Of a stretch of 64,000 nt of DNA, positions 1-10,822 are shown one piece after another. Position numbers and translations under genes: made by a program. Below the pieces are notes generated by a model. It was not told the DNA's origin, ran no database searches, and saw nothing but the letters and a program-made list of their open reading frames with translations. The number at the start of each line of letters is the position of its first letter. The first letter of the stretch is position 1. Origin of the DNA: Adiantum capillus-veneris (taxonomy: Eukaryota; Streptophyta; Polypodiopsida; Polypodiales; Pteridaceae); assembly GCA_014529385.2 (NCBI GenBank), contig CM043944.1, positions 64,010,248 through 64,074,247 of the forward strand. Reading direction: 5' to 3'.

Positions 1-273
1 GTGGCTGGGGTGTCAGGGTTTCGGATCAGATTGACAAACCATCAAAAAGTAAAATGCTTGGGTGTTGTAAAGAGCTTAGAAGTGGAGGCATATGATGCAA
101 AGGCAGTGGTTGATTTTCATGTGATGTCAGCAGGGTTGGGAGCATATCCTATTATACTGGGAAGACCATGGTTACGTGCAGTGGGAGCTGTTCAAGATTG
201 GCGACATGGTACGATTAGCCTCTATGGAAAGACAGGTACCAAGAAGCTTTATAATATGGACACAAGGAAATGA
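1..273 (+). pseudogene. Ty3 aspartic protease fragment (C-terminal part)
   Basis: The 90 residues include the hydrophobic ILGRPWLRAVGA stretch, typical of the retropepsin C-terminal half (ILG followed by PWL) in plant Ty3 elements. The catalytic D-S/T-G motif would lie upstream of the window. The frame ends at a TGA (271-273) but stays open immediately afterwards through an acidic linker into the RT segment, so this stop is most simply a nonsense mutation. The leading GTG is only the window edge, not a start codon. Confidence 0.7.
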
Positions 274-327
274 TTAGAGGAGCTTTATGAAGATGAGGAT
301 GAGTCTAGTGATGAAGACTCATCCACG

Positions 328-1431
328 GTGACAGATGAGGACAGTGATAGCACTACCAGCAATGATGAGGATGCTGATGTTGCATTTCTTTTGATGGACA
401 AAGAAATCCAGGAGATTGGTTTAGTTGCATTTGCGAATGAGGTTGAAGATGAAAGTGAAGGGCCTTATGAAGTGATTGAAGGGCTGATGCAAACCAAGGT
501 TGAGTTGTCAAAGAAGCAGGAATTAATGACGCAAATGATTAGTGGAGACCTCTCAGCTATGGAGAAGGATATATTTTTGCATATGCTGGCTAGTTTTCCT
601 GATTTGTTCATTACTTCATATGAAGAGATCAGAGGGTTCAAGGGTGAAGAGATGCATATAGAGCTGAAAGAAGGTGCTAAGCCAGTGCGGCAAAGGCTAA
701 GAAGGATGGGTCAAGAGCAAATGGAAGCCTTGCGGGTAGAGGTGGACAAGTTATTGAAGGCAGGGTTCATAGTCCCTGTGGAGACCACAGAATGGGTGAG
801 TCCAGTAGTAGTCAGTCTAAAGAAGGATGGGAAGTGGAGGATTTGTGTAGATTTTAAACCCTTAAACGCAGCCACTAAAAAAAACCCATATCCTCTTCCA
901 TTCATTGATCAGATCTTGGATTCAGTGGCAGGTTATGAGAGGTACAGTGTGTGTGATGGTTTTTCAGGCTATTTTCAATTGAAGATTGCTCTTAAAGACC
1001 GCACAAAGACAACTTTTATTACGCCATGGGGTTGCTATTGCTACACAGTATTGCCATTTGGGTTGTCAAATGGGCCATCTTTCTATCAAGAAAGAGCAAA
1101 TTGGGTGCTGGAACCATTCATTGGAAGTTGTGTTAAGGCTTTTATGGACGATTTCTGTGTCTACAGCAGTAGGGCTGATCACCATGAGAAGCTGCAGATG
1201 GTATTGGCTCGATATGATGAATGTGGAGGACAACTAAATCCAAAGAAATGTCATCTAGCACAGCCAAGGGTGAAGTTATTGGGCCACATGGTGTCAGAAA
1301 ATGGCATTGAGGCTGATCTAGATAAGGTGAAGTCTATTATTCTTCTTCCATCACCTATGAGTACGAAGCAATTGGCAACCTTTATACACAAAGTGAAGTA
1401 CATGGCACGGTTTATTCCATTGTCTTCGTAG
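328..1431 (+). pseudogene. Ty3 reverse transcriptase segment of pol
   Basis: This 367-residue segment starts with an acidic linker (residues 1-110) and continues as reverse transcriptase. Visible motifs include the primer-grip-like VVVSLKKDGKWRICVDF, the YPLPFIDQILD segment, the conserved FSGYFQLKIA, LPFGLSNGPSFYQ, and the catalytic FMDDF box (normally F/Y-x-D-D) near nucleotides 1141-1155. The TAG at 1429-1431 interrupts the frame. The same frame continues without another stop into the RNase H/integrase segment. It copies the element RNA into DNA in virus-like particles. Both catalytic aspartates remain, but the stops make this copy non-functional unless read through. Confidence 0.9.
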
Positions 1432-1452
1432 CTTCTTTATCCATTACAACAA

Positions 1453-3795
1453 GTGGCAAAGCATGATCCATTGCAATGGGATGACAAGTGTGAAGAAGTG
1501 TTTCAAGAGGTGAAAGAGGTGTTAGGGGGGTTGTCAGCCATGCAGGCTCCTGATTGGGAGAAAGTTTTTTATGTAAATCCATCAGTAGGGGATGATGCCA
1601 TTGGAGCCATGTTATTGCAAAAGGGGAAGGGCAGCCATTATATGAGGCCAGTGTATTGTGCAAGCCGAGTGAAGTTGGTAGCGGAGAGAAAGTTATCGGA
1701 AGTAGAGCTAGTGATGGCCAGTGTAATATTTGCTTGTCGACGATTTCGTCATTACTTGCTACCACGGCCTTTTGTTTTCTTGACGAGTTATGCCTTTTTG
1801 CCACAGTTAATTAATGGTATTAACATGTCAAATGTGGTGAAGAAATGGGTAATTGAGCTGCAAGAGTTTGAGTTCTCTTTTCTAGTGGAAGATAGTACAA
1901 GGGCTACCCTAGCTGATTTGTTGACCTACAAGGAGAATCCCCTTATTGTTAAGGAAGAGGTGGTGAGAAAGGTAGTTGAAGAAGTTCCACAGATCAGCAA
2001 TGCACATGTGTTGTTCTTTGATGGTTCATACAGAAAGAGCCACGATGCAACTTTAGGGGGTATAGCACTTTATGATCCAGAGGGGAAGCTAGTATGCAAG
2101 AGAGGGTTCAAATTGGATGCGCATAGTAACAATGAGGCTGAATATGCTACATTGGAAGCCGGATTACACATTTGTTTGAAGCATGGGGTTCGAAGGTTGA
2201 GCATAAAAGGTGATGCCTTGTTAGTGGTGAAGCAAGTGCTGGGTGTGTGGAAGAGCAAGGACACCTCATTGAAGGAAATGTGCTTTAGAATTAAAGGCCT
2301 GTTAAAAAAGTTTGAAGCATGGAGCATCAAACACATTGAACGTGCTCTAAATGGAGAGGCACATGAAGCAGCTCAAGGCATGATTGGGGAGCTATTCGTG
2401 TTGAGGACCAATTTACCTCTTTATCATGGCCGGGAAAGTTTGGCTCAAGAAGAGGAGTTTTTGCTAACAGGAATCATTTCAAAGGAGATTCAGAAGTCTA
2501 AGAAGTATGGCTTTGTGCGTAGAGCATACAGGTACAAATTGATTGGTGATGTCTTATACATGAAAGGGGCTGATCTCGTGTTGAGACGTGTACCTTGGCG
2601 GGAGGAGCTTTATAGAGTGTTAGAAGAGAATCATGAAGGCGCATGTGGTGGCCATTTTGCTCTAAAGATCACCTTGCATAAGATTTTGCAAGAGGGATAT
2701 GTATGGCCTAGTTTGCACAAGGATGTTCACCATTGGTGTAGGTCTTGCAATAGATGTCAAGCATTTGGGAAGAGAGTGTTGGAGCCAGAGCTACGAAAAA
2801 CCATTATGGCGTTTGATGTGTTTGAAAAGTGGGGGATTGATGCAATAGGCCCGTTACCTATCACAAGCAGGGGCAAAAGCTATATCTTGCCGGCAGTGGA
2901 CTATCTCTCTAGATGGGCAGAGGCTATAGCAGTAAAACAGATCACTGCAAAGGATGTGGCAAAATTTGTGTATGATGAAATATGTTGCAAGTTTGGGGTG
3001 CCATTAGAGCTACTTTCAGATAAGGGGCCAGGATTTAGAGCTAAACTGCTAGACTTCTTATGCACAAAGATGAAGATTAGGCACCAGCATACCACTCCTT
3101 ACCCGCAGTGTAATGGCTTAAATGAAAGATTCAATGGTGAGTTGGTACAAATTCTTTCTAAAGTGACAGAGCACCAAGGAAAGAATTGGGATTTGGAATT
3201 GCCTAGTGCATTATGGGCTTACCGTACTTCGGTGAAGACAGGTACAGGGTTTACTCCATTTCATTTGGTGTATGGAAAGGAAGCACTATTGCCTGTGGAG
3301 GTAGAGTTGCCTGCGGTCAAGATGTTAGAGAAGTTGCTTGGGTCGCCTAGTGATGCATTCAAAGAGAGGCTCTTGCAGTTACAAGAGGTCCAGTTGGATA
3401 GGATGAGCGCATTGGAGCATTATGGGCAGATGCAGGATAAGGCTTTGGCAAAGATAAATGAAAAGGTTAAAAGTAAGGGTATCAAGAAACATGACTTGGT
3501 TTTGCGCTACAATAGTAAGCTGGACAACACCTTCCAAAAGAAGTTTCAAATTAAGTGGGAAGGCCCTTTCAAGGTAGTGGAGTGTTTTCCAAATGGCACA
3601 TATCAGCTGGCTAACCTGGATGGTGTTCTACATAAGTCAAGGGTAAATGGATTGCGTCTTAAATTGTATCATGCTAGATTGATGATGGTGGAGCAAGATG
3701 AGCTGTCTGTGGAGCAAGCAATGTTGGTGAAGGATGAGGAGACCTGTGATGCGGCGAGTCTCATATCTCTCTTTGCTGCTGCTGATCATGAATGA
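1453..3795 (+). pseudogene. Ty3 RNase H, second (archaeal-type) RNase H and integrase segment
   Basis: The 780 residues begin with the RT-linked RNase H (residues about 20-160). A second RNase H domain follows at about 183-310, with FFDGS, NNEAEYATL and KGDALLVV acidic positions. Its final motif reads NGEAHEAA, where an Asp is usual. The integrase has an HHCC zinc finger (about 395-440, ending CRSCNRCQ) and a catalytic core with Asp463, Asp523 and Glu558, the usual D,D-34/35-E spacing. The C-terminus (about 670-740) is the small beta-barrel-like region ending in a basic stretch, with no chromodomain. This continues the frame of the two preceding segments. It is intact within itself, and the upstream stops are what break the polyprotein. 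Confidence 0.92.
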
Positions 3796-4945
3796 TCTAG
3801 CAGGCTAGGGGATGGGCAAATTATGTCAGGAGTTTTTTTGAGCAAGGGATTGCGCATATGTACATACACATGCATGGTGCATCGAATAAAGGATTACCCA
3901 ATTTCCATAGCCAGGTGGTTACGTGGGACCCACATGTGTACAGGTAGGACAACATGTACATAGTGCAGCGATTTTCACTATTATCAGTACTAGTGTGTTT
4001 TTTCTACAATAAGGAGGAGTTGGTAGCGCGTAAAACTTCTCGAGGAAGCTATCCGCGGGCCGACGACATGAGGTCAGCAGGTGCGTCAGATGGCATCTAG
4101 TGGCGTCAGGAGGGCGAACGAGGTCAATATTTGCACGCGGATGAAGACGGACACAACGTGGGTGTTTTCTTGTGAGAGTTATGCAGAAAGGTCATCATTA
4201 GGACCACTTTTTGGGGCCACTTCACGTGGTGGCGAGATGCATTATTGGAAAAAAGCTGAGTGCCAGGTGTGCGAATGATGCAAAAAGGTGACAACTATGC
4301 ACTGCGAGGTCAGTTTTTGGCCTGTTCGGGGTCCGTTTGAGGTCATCTAAAAGGCCAAGGGTGCCCAAGTAATAAAGCTAAGTGTGGGAACTGAAAAAAC
4401 AGAGAGAAGACCAGAAAAAACGTGGAGAAGAGAGGAGGAACAGTCGCAGGTGTGTTTTTGCTGATTTTGGAGCCTGTTTTGGCCGTAAACTGCTCATCCG
4501 AGGTCGGATTTGAGCACTTTGACATTGTAGACTGGGGTTTTGGGCCGTTCCGGACGCGACGGCGCTGTCCATTTTGCCAAATTCCTCACTCTTTTCCTGC
4601 TGTTTTTCTGTGTAAGTTTCTCCTATGAGCGAAGTTTCTGCTCCAGTTTGTGATTGTATGTGGCTTCTTTTACCCATATTGTGTGAGCTATTTGCCCCAT
4701 TGGTGTTGACCCAAGCTCAATTGTATCTAAACATCAGAAATTCTCCTCTTTTGAGCTGAGTTTTTTGGGTGTGTGTGTGTGTGTGTGGAGTGGGCAAGTG
4801 GATAGTCTCTCTCCTCTCACTCCAGAGGTGTGTTCCTTGTCTCGGCCAGGTGTGTTGTGTAAGCCGAGTGGTGCCCCATAGTGTGTGTGTATATCCTTCC
4901 AAGAGTGTGTGTCGGGTCGTTATAGAGGCATTGTGTGTGTTTTCA
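3796..4945 (+). repeat. Probable 3' LTR and 3' untranslated tail of the Tat-like element
   Basis: No coding sequence is convincing here. A purine-rich stretch (ggctaggggatggg, about 3802-3816) just before a TG dinucleotide at 3824 could be the polypurine tract and LTR start. The sequence ends in a TG-rich region including (GT)n at 4769-4787. At 4945 a CA is followed by tcccg, and minus-strand LINE sequence appears to resume. The other LTR is outside the window, so both ends are inferred. Confidence 0.4.
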
Positions 4946-6316
4946 TCCCGCTCACAACGTCCCAGTCGAACAGTGTACTGAAAGAAAGGGACTCTTGGGT
5001 GGTCTGCAGAAGAGAAGGGTCCCTCCATAGCCACTCACTAGGATCCCACTGTACTCGTGCCAGCGGACAACACTCCCAAGCCCATAGCCTCCAGTGTCCT
5101 GGCTCAAGAACTGCTGGGTCAGGGTCAATGACGCAGGTCCTCCCACAGATGCCCACTACTCGGATCCTTTGAAAAAAGCACTTTGCTACCTGCGGGGCCT
5201 CTACTGCAACTCGCTGTAGTCGTCCCCCACCCTGAAGCTCGAAGAACAAGGCTGAGACAGACTCTGAGCAGACCCTGATTGAAATGAGAACCTTCAGTCG
5301 TGTGAAGGCTCCCATCCACCGGGGTGCTACTAGCTCGAGAGGCGTGAGCCACTCAGCTGGAACTGACTCTAAGATGTCCTGACACATGCTCTGCACCCCT
5401 CTCATGCCATGTAGCTGGAAACCCTGAACCTCCTCTGAGAAACCTGTGAACTCTAGCCAGTCACCTAGAGAGTGCGTTGGACTTGCTGCCATGGGACCCC
5501 AAGAAACATGAGGCCGACTACCAACCAAGTGGCCTCTCTGAGTGCTAACCATGGGGTTCCAAACGAGGGGCTGTCGTAGGCGCTCCTCCGTGCACGTCGG
5601 CTGTCTCTACTCCAGGCCACGCCGTAAGAGCTCCCAAGATCGAAGCAAACTCATAGCGAAGCGGTCCTCCAGTCTCTTGCTCAAACCAACTCGGCGCAAC
5701 TCTGTAAAGATCCATTTGGTCGAAGGTTGCCAAGGGCCTCCTGACTGAGGCACCCTGGCACGAAGCCTCTGCCGCAAGAACTCCTTCCAGGGCTCCTCTC
5801 CTGGCAGAAGTCCTCTGACTACGAACTTCCCAAGAAGGGCTCTGCTCTGTTGTGCTGGATCAATGATCCCAAGCCCTCCCTGAGAACAAGGAAGTGTGAT
5901 GACCGACCAAGCCACCTTGGCTCGGGGAATCTGAGTGTCACGACCTGACCAAAGGAAGTTCCTGATCAGCCTCTCTACCTGGCTGATACAAGAACTCGAG
6001 AAGATCTAGCAAGAAGTGATGTACCACATAGTCGCCAACAACACCTGGTTGGCAACTACTACTCTACGAGCCAGCGAAAGTCGTGATGAGCTCCAATGTA
6101 ACAGTTTTCTCCTGACAGGAGAAGAGGAGCAATCTGCTGCTTGGGGGACAAGTCTAAACCAACCTGACAACCCAAGTACCGAACTGTAGTCCTCGGGGGA
6201 ATCCACCTGAAACCCTCTCTTGGCATCCAATCTGGCACAGGAGCACTGCCAACCGAGAAAGCCACTGTCTTTCTCCAGTTGATCAGTGCGCCCGTTGCAC
6301 AACAGAAGGTCTCCAA
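4946..6316 (-). pseudogene. LINE A ORF2: C-terminal region after the RT
   Basis: Overlapping open segments (6316-6059, 6302-6006, 5915-5607, 5552-about 4946) carry post-RT LINE sequence, including GALINWRKTVAFSVG, RYLGCQVG, SRALLGKFVVRGLLPG and WKEFLRQRL. The last segment continues to about 4946, where similarity to coding LINE sequence becomes doubtful and the inferred Ty3 LTR begins. The cysteine-rich zf-RVT module expected at the very end of many plant L1 ORF2 proteins is not visible and may lie outside the window. Confidence 0.65.
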
Positions 6317-6319
6317 AGC

Positions 6320-7738
6320 CTACTCACATCTGTGCAGATTGGCCTCCTGACCCTCTAAGTACAAGGCTGAGTCATCGGCAAACTCAGCGTCCAATAGCTC
6401 ATCTCCCCGAATAGGGAGTGCTAAGCCCCTCAGACCAACCTGCTGTGACACCAAAAATATGCTCATCGCCTCCGCACAGAACAGAAAGAGAAAGGGGGCA
6501 AGAGGACAACCCTGTTTGACCGAGCGTGTGAGCATGAAGCGCTCACCTCTACCTCCTGCCAAAAACACCTGACTGTGAGCCCGTCTGTACAAAGCTGACA
6601 CCCCTCTGATCCAAGCATCTGAGAAGCCCATCCTGCGTAGAGTGCCCTCAAGAAAGTCCGAGTCAACTCTGTCGTATGCCTTCTCAAAATCGAGAAGAAG
6701 AATCACAAGGTCCTCCCCACGGAGTCGTGCCAGGGCAGAAGCCTCCCAAAAAGTGAAGATGTTGTCAAGGATACTGCGTTCCTTGACAAAACCTGTCTGA
6801 GTCCCATGTATAAGGCTCTCCAAAAGTGGCTGAATCCTCAAACTCAGAGCCTTGGCAAGAATTTTGTAGGCTGAGTTGAGGATGGTGATGGGGCGCCACT
6901 GTCGAATCTCATCCAAGGAGCCACCCTCCTTTGGAATGAGGTAAATCAGGCCCTCACTCATGCTATCAGGCATCACTCTGTGTGCAAAATGTACTGAAAG
7001 GCACTACAAAGAACTGAGCCAAGCAGGTCCCAATACTCCAAGAAAAAGCTGGGAGTCAGCCCATCCTCACCTGGACAGCTACCACGAGGGAGGGCCCTAA
7101 GAGCCGTGTGCAGCTCCTCAAGCTGAAGTGGCATCTCTAGCCTCTGGCGCATCTCCTCTGTCACAAGACAAGGCATCTGTGCCCAAACCCGCTCCTTGCA
7201 TGCATCCTGCCGCTCTGACTGGGGCTCAGCCGCAGTAACTCACGGTAAAAGTCAGTAGCCACTGAACGCATATCCTCGGGCTCACAAGCAACTGACCCAT
7301 CGGGTCTCCTCAACTGATTGACCTTGGCATGTGAGTGCCAAGGTCCCACTATCTCAAAAAAAGCACCTGTCACTCTGTCACCCACCTGAGTCCACTGAGA
7401 TGCCTGTCGGTGAAAGGCAAACTCATCACACCTCTCCTCTGTGCTAGCAAGCTCCTGTCGAGCCTGCTGTATAACTGCTCCTCCAACCATGGACTGTCTG
7501 GATGCTGCTCCTGCATCCTCTGTAGTGAAGCAATGCCTCGTCTGAGACGTTGCTCCTCCTCTCTCGCTGCAGCCCGGCGAGCCAGAGACTCCTGGAGAAA
7601 AAAGTGGCTAAGCTGAGCTAGGCCTAAGGCCACTCTGTCTTCAGGTGGAACCTGGCTGTCCATGCCCTCTGTCCAGAGAGCCTCTATCCTCTCTCTGAGT
7701 GCCGAGTCCAACAAGACCCGCTCTGGGATGCGAAGCAT
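6320..7738 (-). pseudogene. LINE A ORF2: linker and reverse transcriptase core, frameshifted
   Basis: Four consecutive open segments in three frames (7738-7370, 7490-7161, 7176-6973, 6976-6320) together give the usual LINE linker (RVALGLAQLSHFFLQESLARR; ASQWTQVGDRVTGAFFEIVG) and RT motifs. These are GEDGLTPSFF, IYLIPKEGG, WRPITILNSAYKILAK, GFVKERSILDNI, LLLDFEKAYDRV (catalytic Asp), KQGCPLAPFLF and FADDSALYL (catalytic Asp pair, near 6360-6390). Each frame change implies an indel. The RT residues themselves are well preserved. Confidence 0.88.
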
Positions 7739-8520
7739 CGTGCTCTCCCACTCCTCTGCCTGTCTGCCACTGTGAGGATCACTGGTGCATGGTCCGAGAA
7801 GAATGTCCCTGCCAGGATGCCCACTGATCCCCCCAAGTCACTGAAGTGGTCACTAGTGTAGAAGCGATCTATCCGCGATAGATTCACTCCTCCCACTCTG
7901 CGGTCCGATCTAGAGAAGGCAAGACTGGCTGGAGGCCTCACAAAGCCAAAGTGCTGCCATGTATCCGAGACTCTCAAAGTCATACACAACCTCTCCCAAG
8001 CTGCTAACTCGACTCCATGCACAGTAGCATGGTTGCCTCCAATCCTGCCAGAAGGGTCCTCCAACATGTTGAAGTCCCCTGCTACACACCAATGGTCAGC
8101 CTGCGGCAAAGACTCAACAATCCGTGACCAAAACTCTGCACGAGCACTCACCACATTGGGCGCATAGATGTTTAGGAAGCCCACAAGGCCACCCTGAACC
8201 TGCATAGTAATCCATTGAGCCCTGCCTGGCACAATAATCCCTCTGTCCACAATGGCCTGTTGCAATGAATCCGCAATAGTCATACATACCCCACCCTGGA
8301 TGCCTCCAGGTCCAAAAGCAACTGACCAAAAGGTATCATATCGTCCACGCAAAATCTGACCACATTGCCGAATGCGTCTCTCACACAAATGGTGCTCCTG
8401 AAGCATAAGGAGATCAATCTCTCCTCCCACAAGGCAACGCTGAAGCTCCTGACGCAATCGGCCCCGCTGTTGTTGAAACTGGGGCCCACCTAGTCCCTGC
8501 ACGTTCCATGAGACGATCCT
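7684..8520 (-). pseudogene. LINE A ORF2: APE-like endonuclease domain
   Basis: The frame opens just upstream of 8502 with the signature RIVSWNVQGLGG of the apurinic endonuclease fold. Then come LLMLQEHHL (catalytic Glu), a GGVCM segment, NIYAPN, VAGDFNMLEDPSGR (catalytic Asp/Asn), the RIDRFY segment and SDHAPV (catalytic Ser-Asp-His). All main catalytic motifs are present. This enzyme nicks target DNA to prime reverse transcription. The frame stops near 7684 and coding continues in another frame. Confidence 0.88.
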
Positions 8521-9767
8521 GATGGGGAGCGAGAGAGGACAGATGCAGCCGCAACAGCAAGACGGGCTATCTTCGAGGCTGGCTTGGATGGGGAGTAATC
8601 CGCATCCGAGCGTCCTTTAGATAGGCGAGACTGCAGTGAGTGCCTAGCCCAAGCCCAAGCAGAGCGAGCCATGCGTAAAGCAACCTCCTCTGTCCAGGAG
8701 TCCTCATGAATGTATACATAGCAAGGCAAACACTGCGTATCAGCAAAGAAGTACACCACAATGTGCCTACATCCTGCTGAGTCTGGGGGTGTCACCGCAA
8801 ACTTGGCCAATGGCCAGAAAGTCTGCAGCAAATCTGTAACTCCAAGTTCTCCCATGTGATGAGAGAACTCGAGAACCTGTGTACGCAACCATCCCAACAC
8901 TGAGTCGAGGGACCACTCTGTCTCGGCCCTACCACAGAGGGGAAAGGAGAAACCAACTGCTGAGTCCAAGGCCTCTGTCCCCCTAGCGGCGAGGAACAAA
9001 GCATGGACCCTGAAGCAGGCTGCCTCGTGGTCTGCTGCGGAATCGCCGAGAAAGCGAGTGAACCCGTAGTCGAAGAAGTCCCAGCGGCGTCGGAGGTCAA
9101 TGCTCGTCAGACCACGAGGGATAGCTGCAAGGGAAGATGTCTGAATCTGCAGAGGGGGCCGCAAGAAGGGCCGACCCTCTCTCGCTAGGCGACTTGTGGC
9201 AAAAGCGTTGCCAAGAGATCTCCTAGCCGCCGGAGAGGGACCAATCTCCTGAGTCGACTGTGGAACTAGAGCAGGAGGGGGGGGAGAAGGAGCTGTGGGG
9301 AGCGGAGGAGAAGAGGAGCGGGGTGGGGCGACAGAGGTAGAGGGGCGAGGTGGAGAGGCGACGGGAGCAGAGGGTGGGGGGGAGGATGAGGAGGAGGAGG
9401 GGAACTTTGAAGGGGGAGCGGATGTAGAGGGTGAAGCGGAGATGGAGGCTGGCGTAGGGGACTCCTCCTGCTCAAGAGGACCAAAGCGGTTCCTCGTGGG
9501 AACCCACTGCTGCTGAGTAGGCACTTGAGGGCCACTCTGAGTGCCAGGCTGTCGCTGTGGCCCTTGGCGTCGACGGCCACGGGCCTGTTGCCACCCTCCT
9601 CCGCTGGAGCCCCAGGCTCGGAGGGTGGCTCTGAATCTGTGCGTTGTGCCGCTGACTGTGGCTGCGGCCCAGCCTTGGCAAGCTGGGGTTGAGGCTGAGG
9701 TGCAGGTCGTGGCCTCCTCTGTGGACAGGCCTTCGCTAGGTGGCCCATCTGTCGGCAAATGAAGCAC
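8490..9767 (-). pseudogene. LINE A ORF1, proline-rich linker and unassigned C-terminal domain
   Basis: This 425-codon open stretch begins in a frame-shifted overlap with the zinc-knuckle region. It passes through a Ser/Pro-rich linker (about 9480-9250) and then encodes a compact region of about 200 residues (about 9105-8520) rich in Trp, Phe and His, with RRRWDFFDYGF near its start. I do not recognise that domain. It ends by overlapping the start of the endonuclease ORF in another frame, a common arrangement in bicistronic LINEs. It could be an extension of ORF1 specific to this LINE family. Confidence 0.55.
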
Positions 9768-10400
9768 TGGTTCGGGAGGCCCGAGTACTCCACACTCTGT
9801 CTAAACCAACCCCTACTCACCCGAGGCAGAAGGATGACCTTCGGGAGTGTGTGGGTATCTCTGACTAAAACTCGAACTGAGGGGATGCCAGCCGCCTTGG
9901 CATCTACTGATGCTGTCGTACGCGGTGTCTCCAGGACAGTCTCGATGGCGGAGCCAATCCTGGAAAGAAGTGGTAGGTACTCCCTCCGTAAACCCGGAAA
10001 GCAGACTGAGATGGGGATGTCTGCCTCCTCTACTAGAACATCCGAAGTCGGGTCAAAACCATGTCGCCACTGTCGAAAGTGGGCGCGTGATGCTCGGATG
10101 GCCAGTGGACTCATAGCTATGACCTTGGACGCCATCTCTGAGGTCTCGAACTCGATCTGATAGTACCCCCGTCCGAGAATCTGGACATCCAAGATCTTGC
10201 CCACCTCTGCGAGAAGGCGGGCCTGGAGAAGGTCTCGCAGCTCTCCTCTGCTAGGTCGGGTGCCGAGAATCTTGCAGATGACCGAAGTCGCCTGCCATCG
10301 CTCTACCTCTGCGGCAAGGCTCGCTTGCTCTCGGCGAGAGAGCAAGTCGAATGGTGGGCTCAGTGGGGTCGGGCGAAGGGGCTTTTGGCGAGTCCCTCTG
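9490..10400 (-). pseudogene. LINE A ORF1, nucleic-acid-binding part (DUF4283-like plus CCHC knuckle)
   Basis: After an N-terminal linker, a roughly 170-residue domain contains GRGYYQIEFET, followed by RQWRHGFDP and IPISVCFPGLRREY. These resemble the RRM-like DUF4283 domain of plant LINE ORF1 proteins. A zinc knuckle CFICRQMGHLAKACP follows at about 9700-9745, then a Pro/Gln-rich stretch. The reading frame of this part (start position mod 3 = 1) differs from that of the following C-terminal part, so one indel lies near 9500-9770. Expected role: ORF1 RNA-binding protein of the LINE ribonucleoprotein. No initiating ATG could be chosen with confidence. Confidence 0.75.
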
Positions 10401-10479
10401 TGGCGAAGCTGGAGCCTCCATCTGTGTCTATTGCTGTGTCGTAAGAAGAGGGCGACGGGTGGACGCTGCAATCAGGTGC

Positions 10480-10800
10480 AGGAGACACTGCCCCAAAAAA
10501 TGAAGCAATGCCGAGGAGGCGGAATTGCAGGGGATGACGGGGAGAAACCGAGGTGGCGGGCGGGAGGACAGGTCGGGGGGGCGGGGGCAGCGGGTTGGGG
10601 AGGGTGGAGGGCTGGCGGCAGGAGGAGGAGGGGGTGACGGGGGCGGCAGCGCGGGGCAGGCAGCGGGCGGGGGCGGCGGCGCGGGGGTGGGCAGCGGGGA
10701 AGAAGGGCAGGGGGGGGAGGCAGCGGGCTGAGGTGAGGGGGGGGAGCGATGGCATGCGCAGGTGAAGCAGCAACAGCGAGCGGCCTGGAGCATGATTTTG
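10480..10800 (-). other. G/C-rich 5' leader of LINE A and junction with LINE B
   Basis: The plus strand is almost pure G with interspersed C and A (for example around 10555-10745). The proline/arginine-rich ORFs here in several frames are composition artefacts. A similar G-rich stretch sits in the LINE B leader (15780-15965), so I read this as the LINE A 5' untranslated/promoter region. The exact LINE A 5' end, between 10745 and 10822, is not resolved. Confidence 0.45.
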
Positions 10801-10822
10801 ACAGTTGGTGTACCTCTCGGGT

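Larger units (their letters stand above)
1..4945 (+). mobile_element. Ty3 LTR retrotransposon, Tat-like lineage, 5' part outside the window
   Basis: One reading frame (frame 1) runs from the window edge to 3795 in the order protease, reverse transcriptase, RNase H, a second RNase H, integrase. It is broken by in-frame stops at 271-273 and 1429-1431. The second RNase H between the RT/RNase H block and integrase is, from family knowledge, a hallmark of the Tat/Ogre lineage of plant Ty3 elements. No chromodomain is seen after the integrase. The non-coding tail from about 3824 to 4945 is probably the 3' LTR, and minus-strand LINE coding sequence resumes just beyond it, so I infer this element landed in that LINE. 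The 5' LTR and gag lie outside the window. The right end is a guess based on a terminal CA and where the LINE frame restarts. Confidence 0.8.
4946..10790 (-). mobile_element. LINE A: plant L1-type non-LTR retrotransposon, frameshifted
   Basis: Reading on the minus strand there is a G/C-rich leader, an ORF1 with a DUF4283-like domain and a CCHC zinc knuckle, then an APE-type endonuclease and a reverse transcriptase with an FADD box. The coding sequence changes frame at least four times between 8500 and 4920, so it is a dead copy. No poly(A) tail (poly-T on the plus strand) is found at the low-coordinate end. This fits disruption by the neighbouring Ty3 element, which would place the missing LINE 3' end left of the window. 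Its 5' end lies directly beside the 3' end of LINE B in the same orientation. Confidence 0.85.

Noticed and set aside
9759-10637. Plus-strand ORFs opposite LINE A ORF1
   Set aside because: GC-rich antisense shadows. No motifs.
10360-10793. Proline-rich minus-strand ORFs in the G-rich block
   Set aside because: Low-complexity translation of G/C-rich leader in several frames at once.
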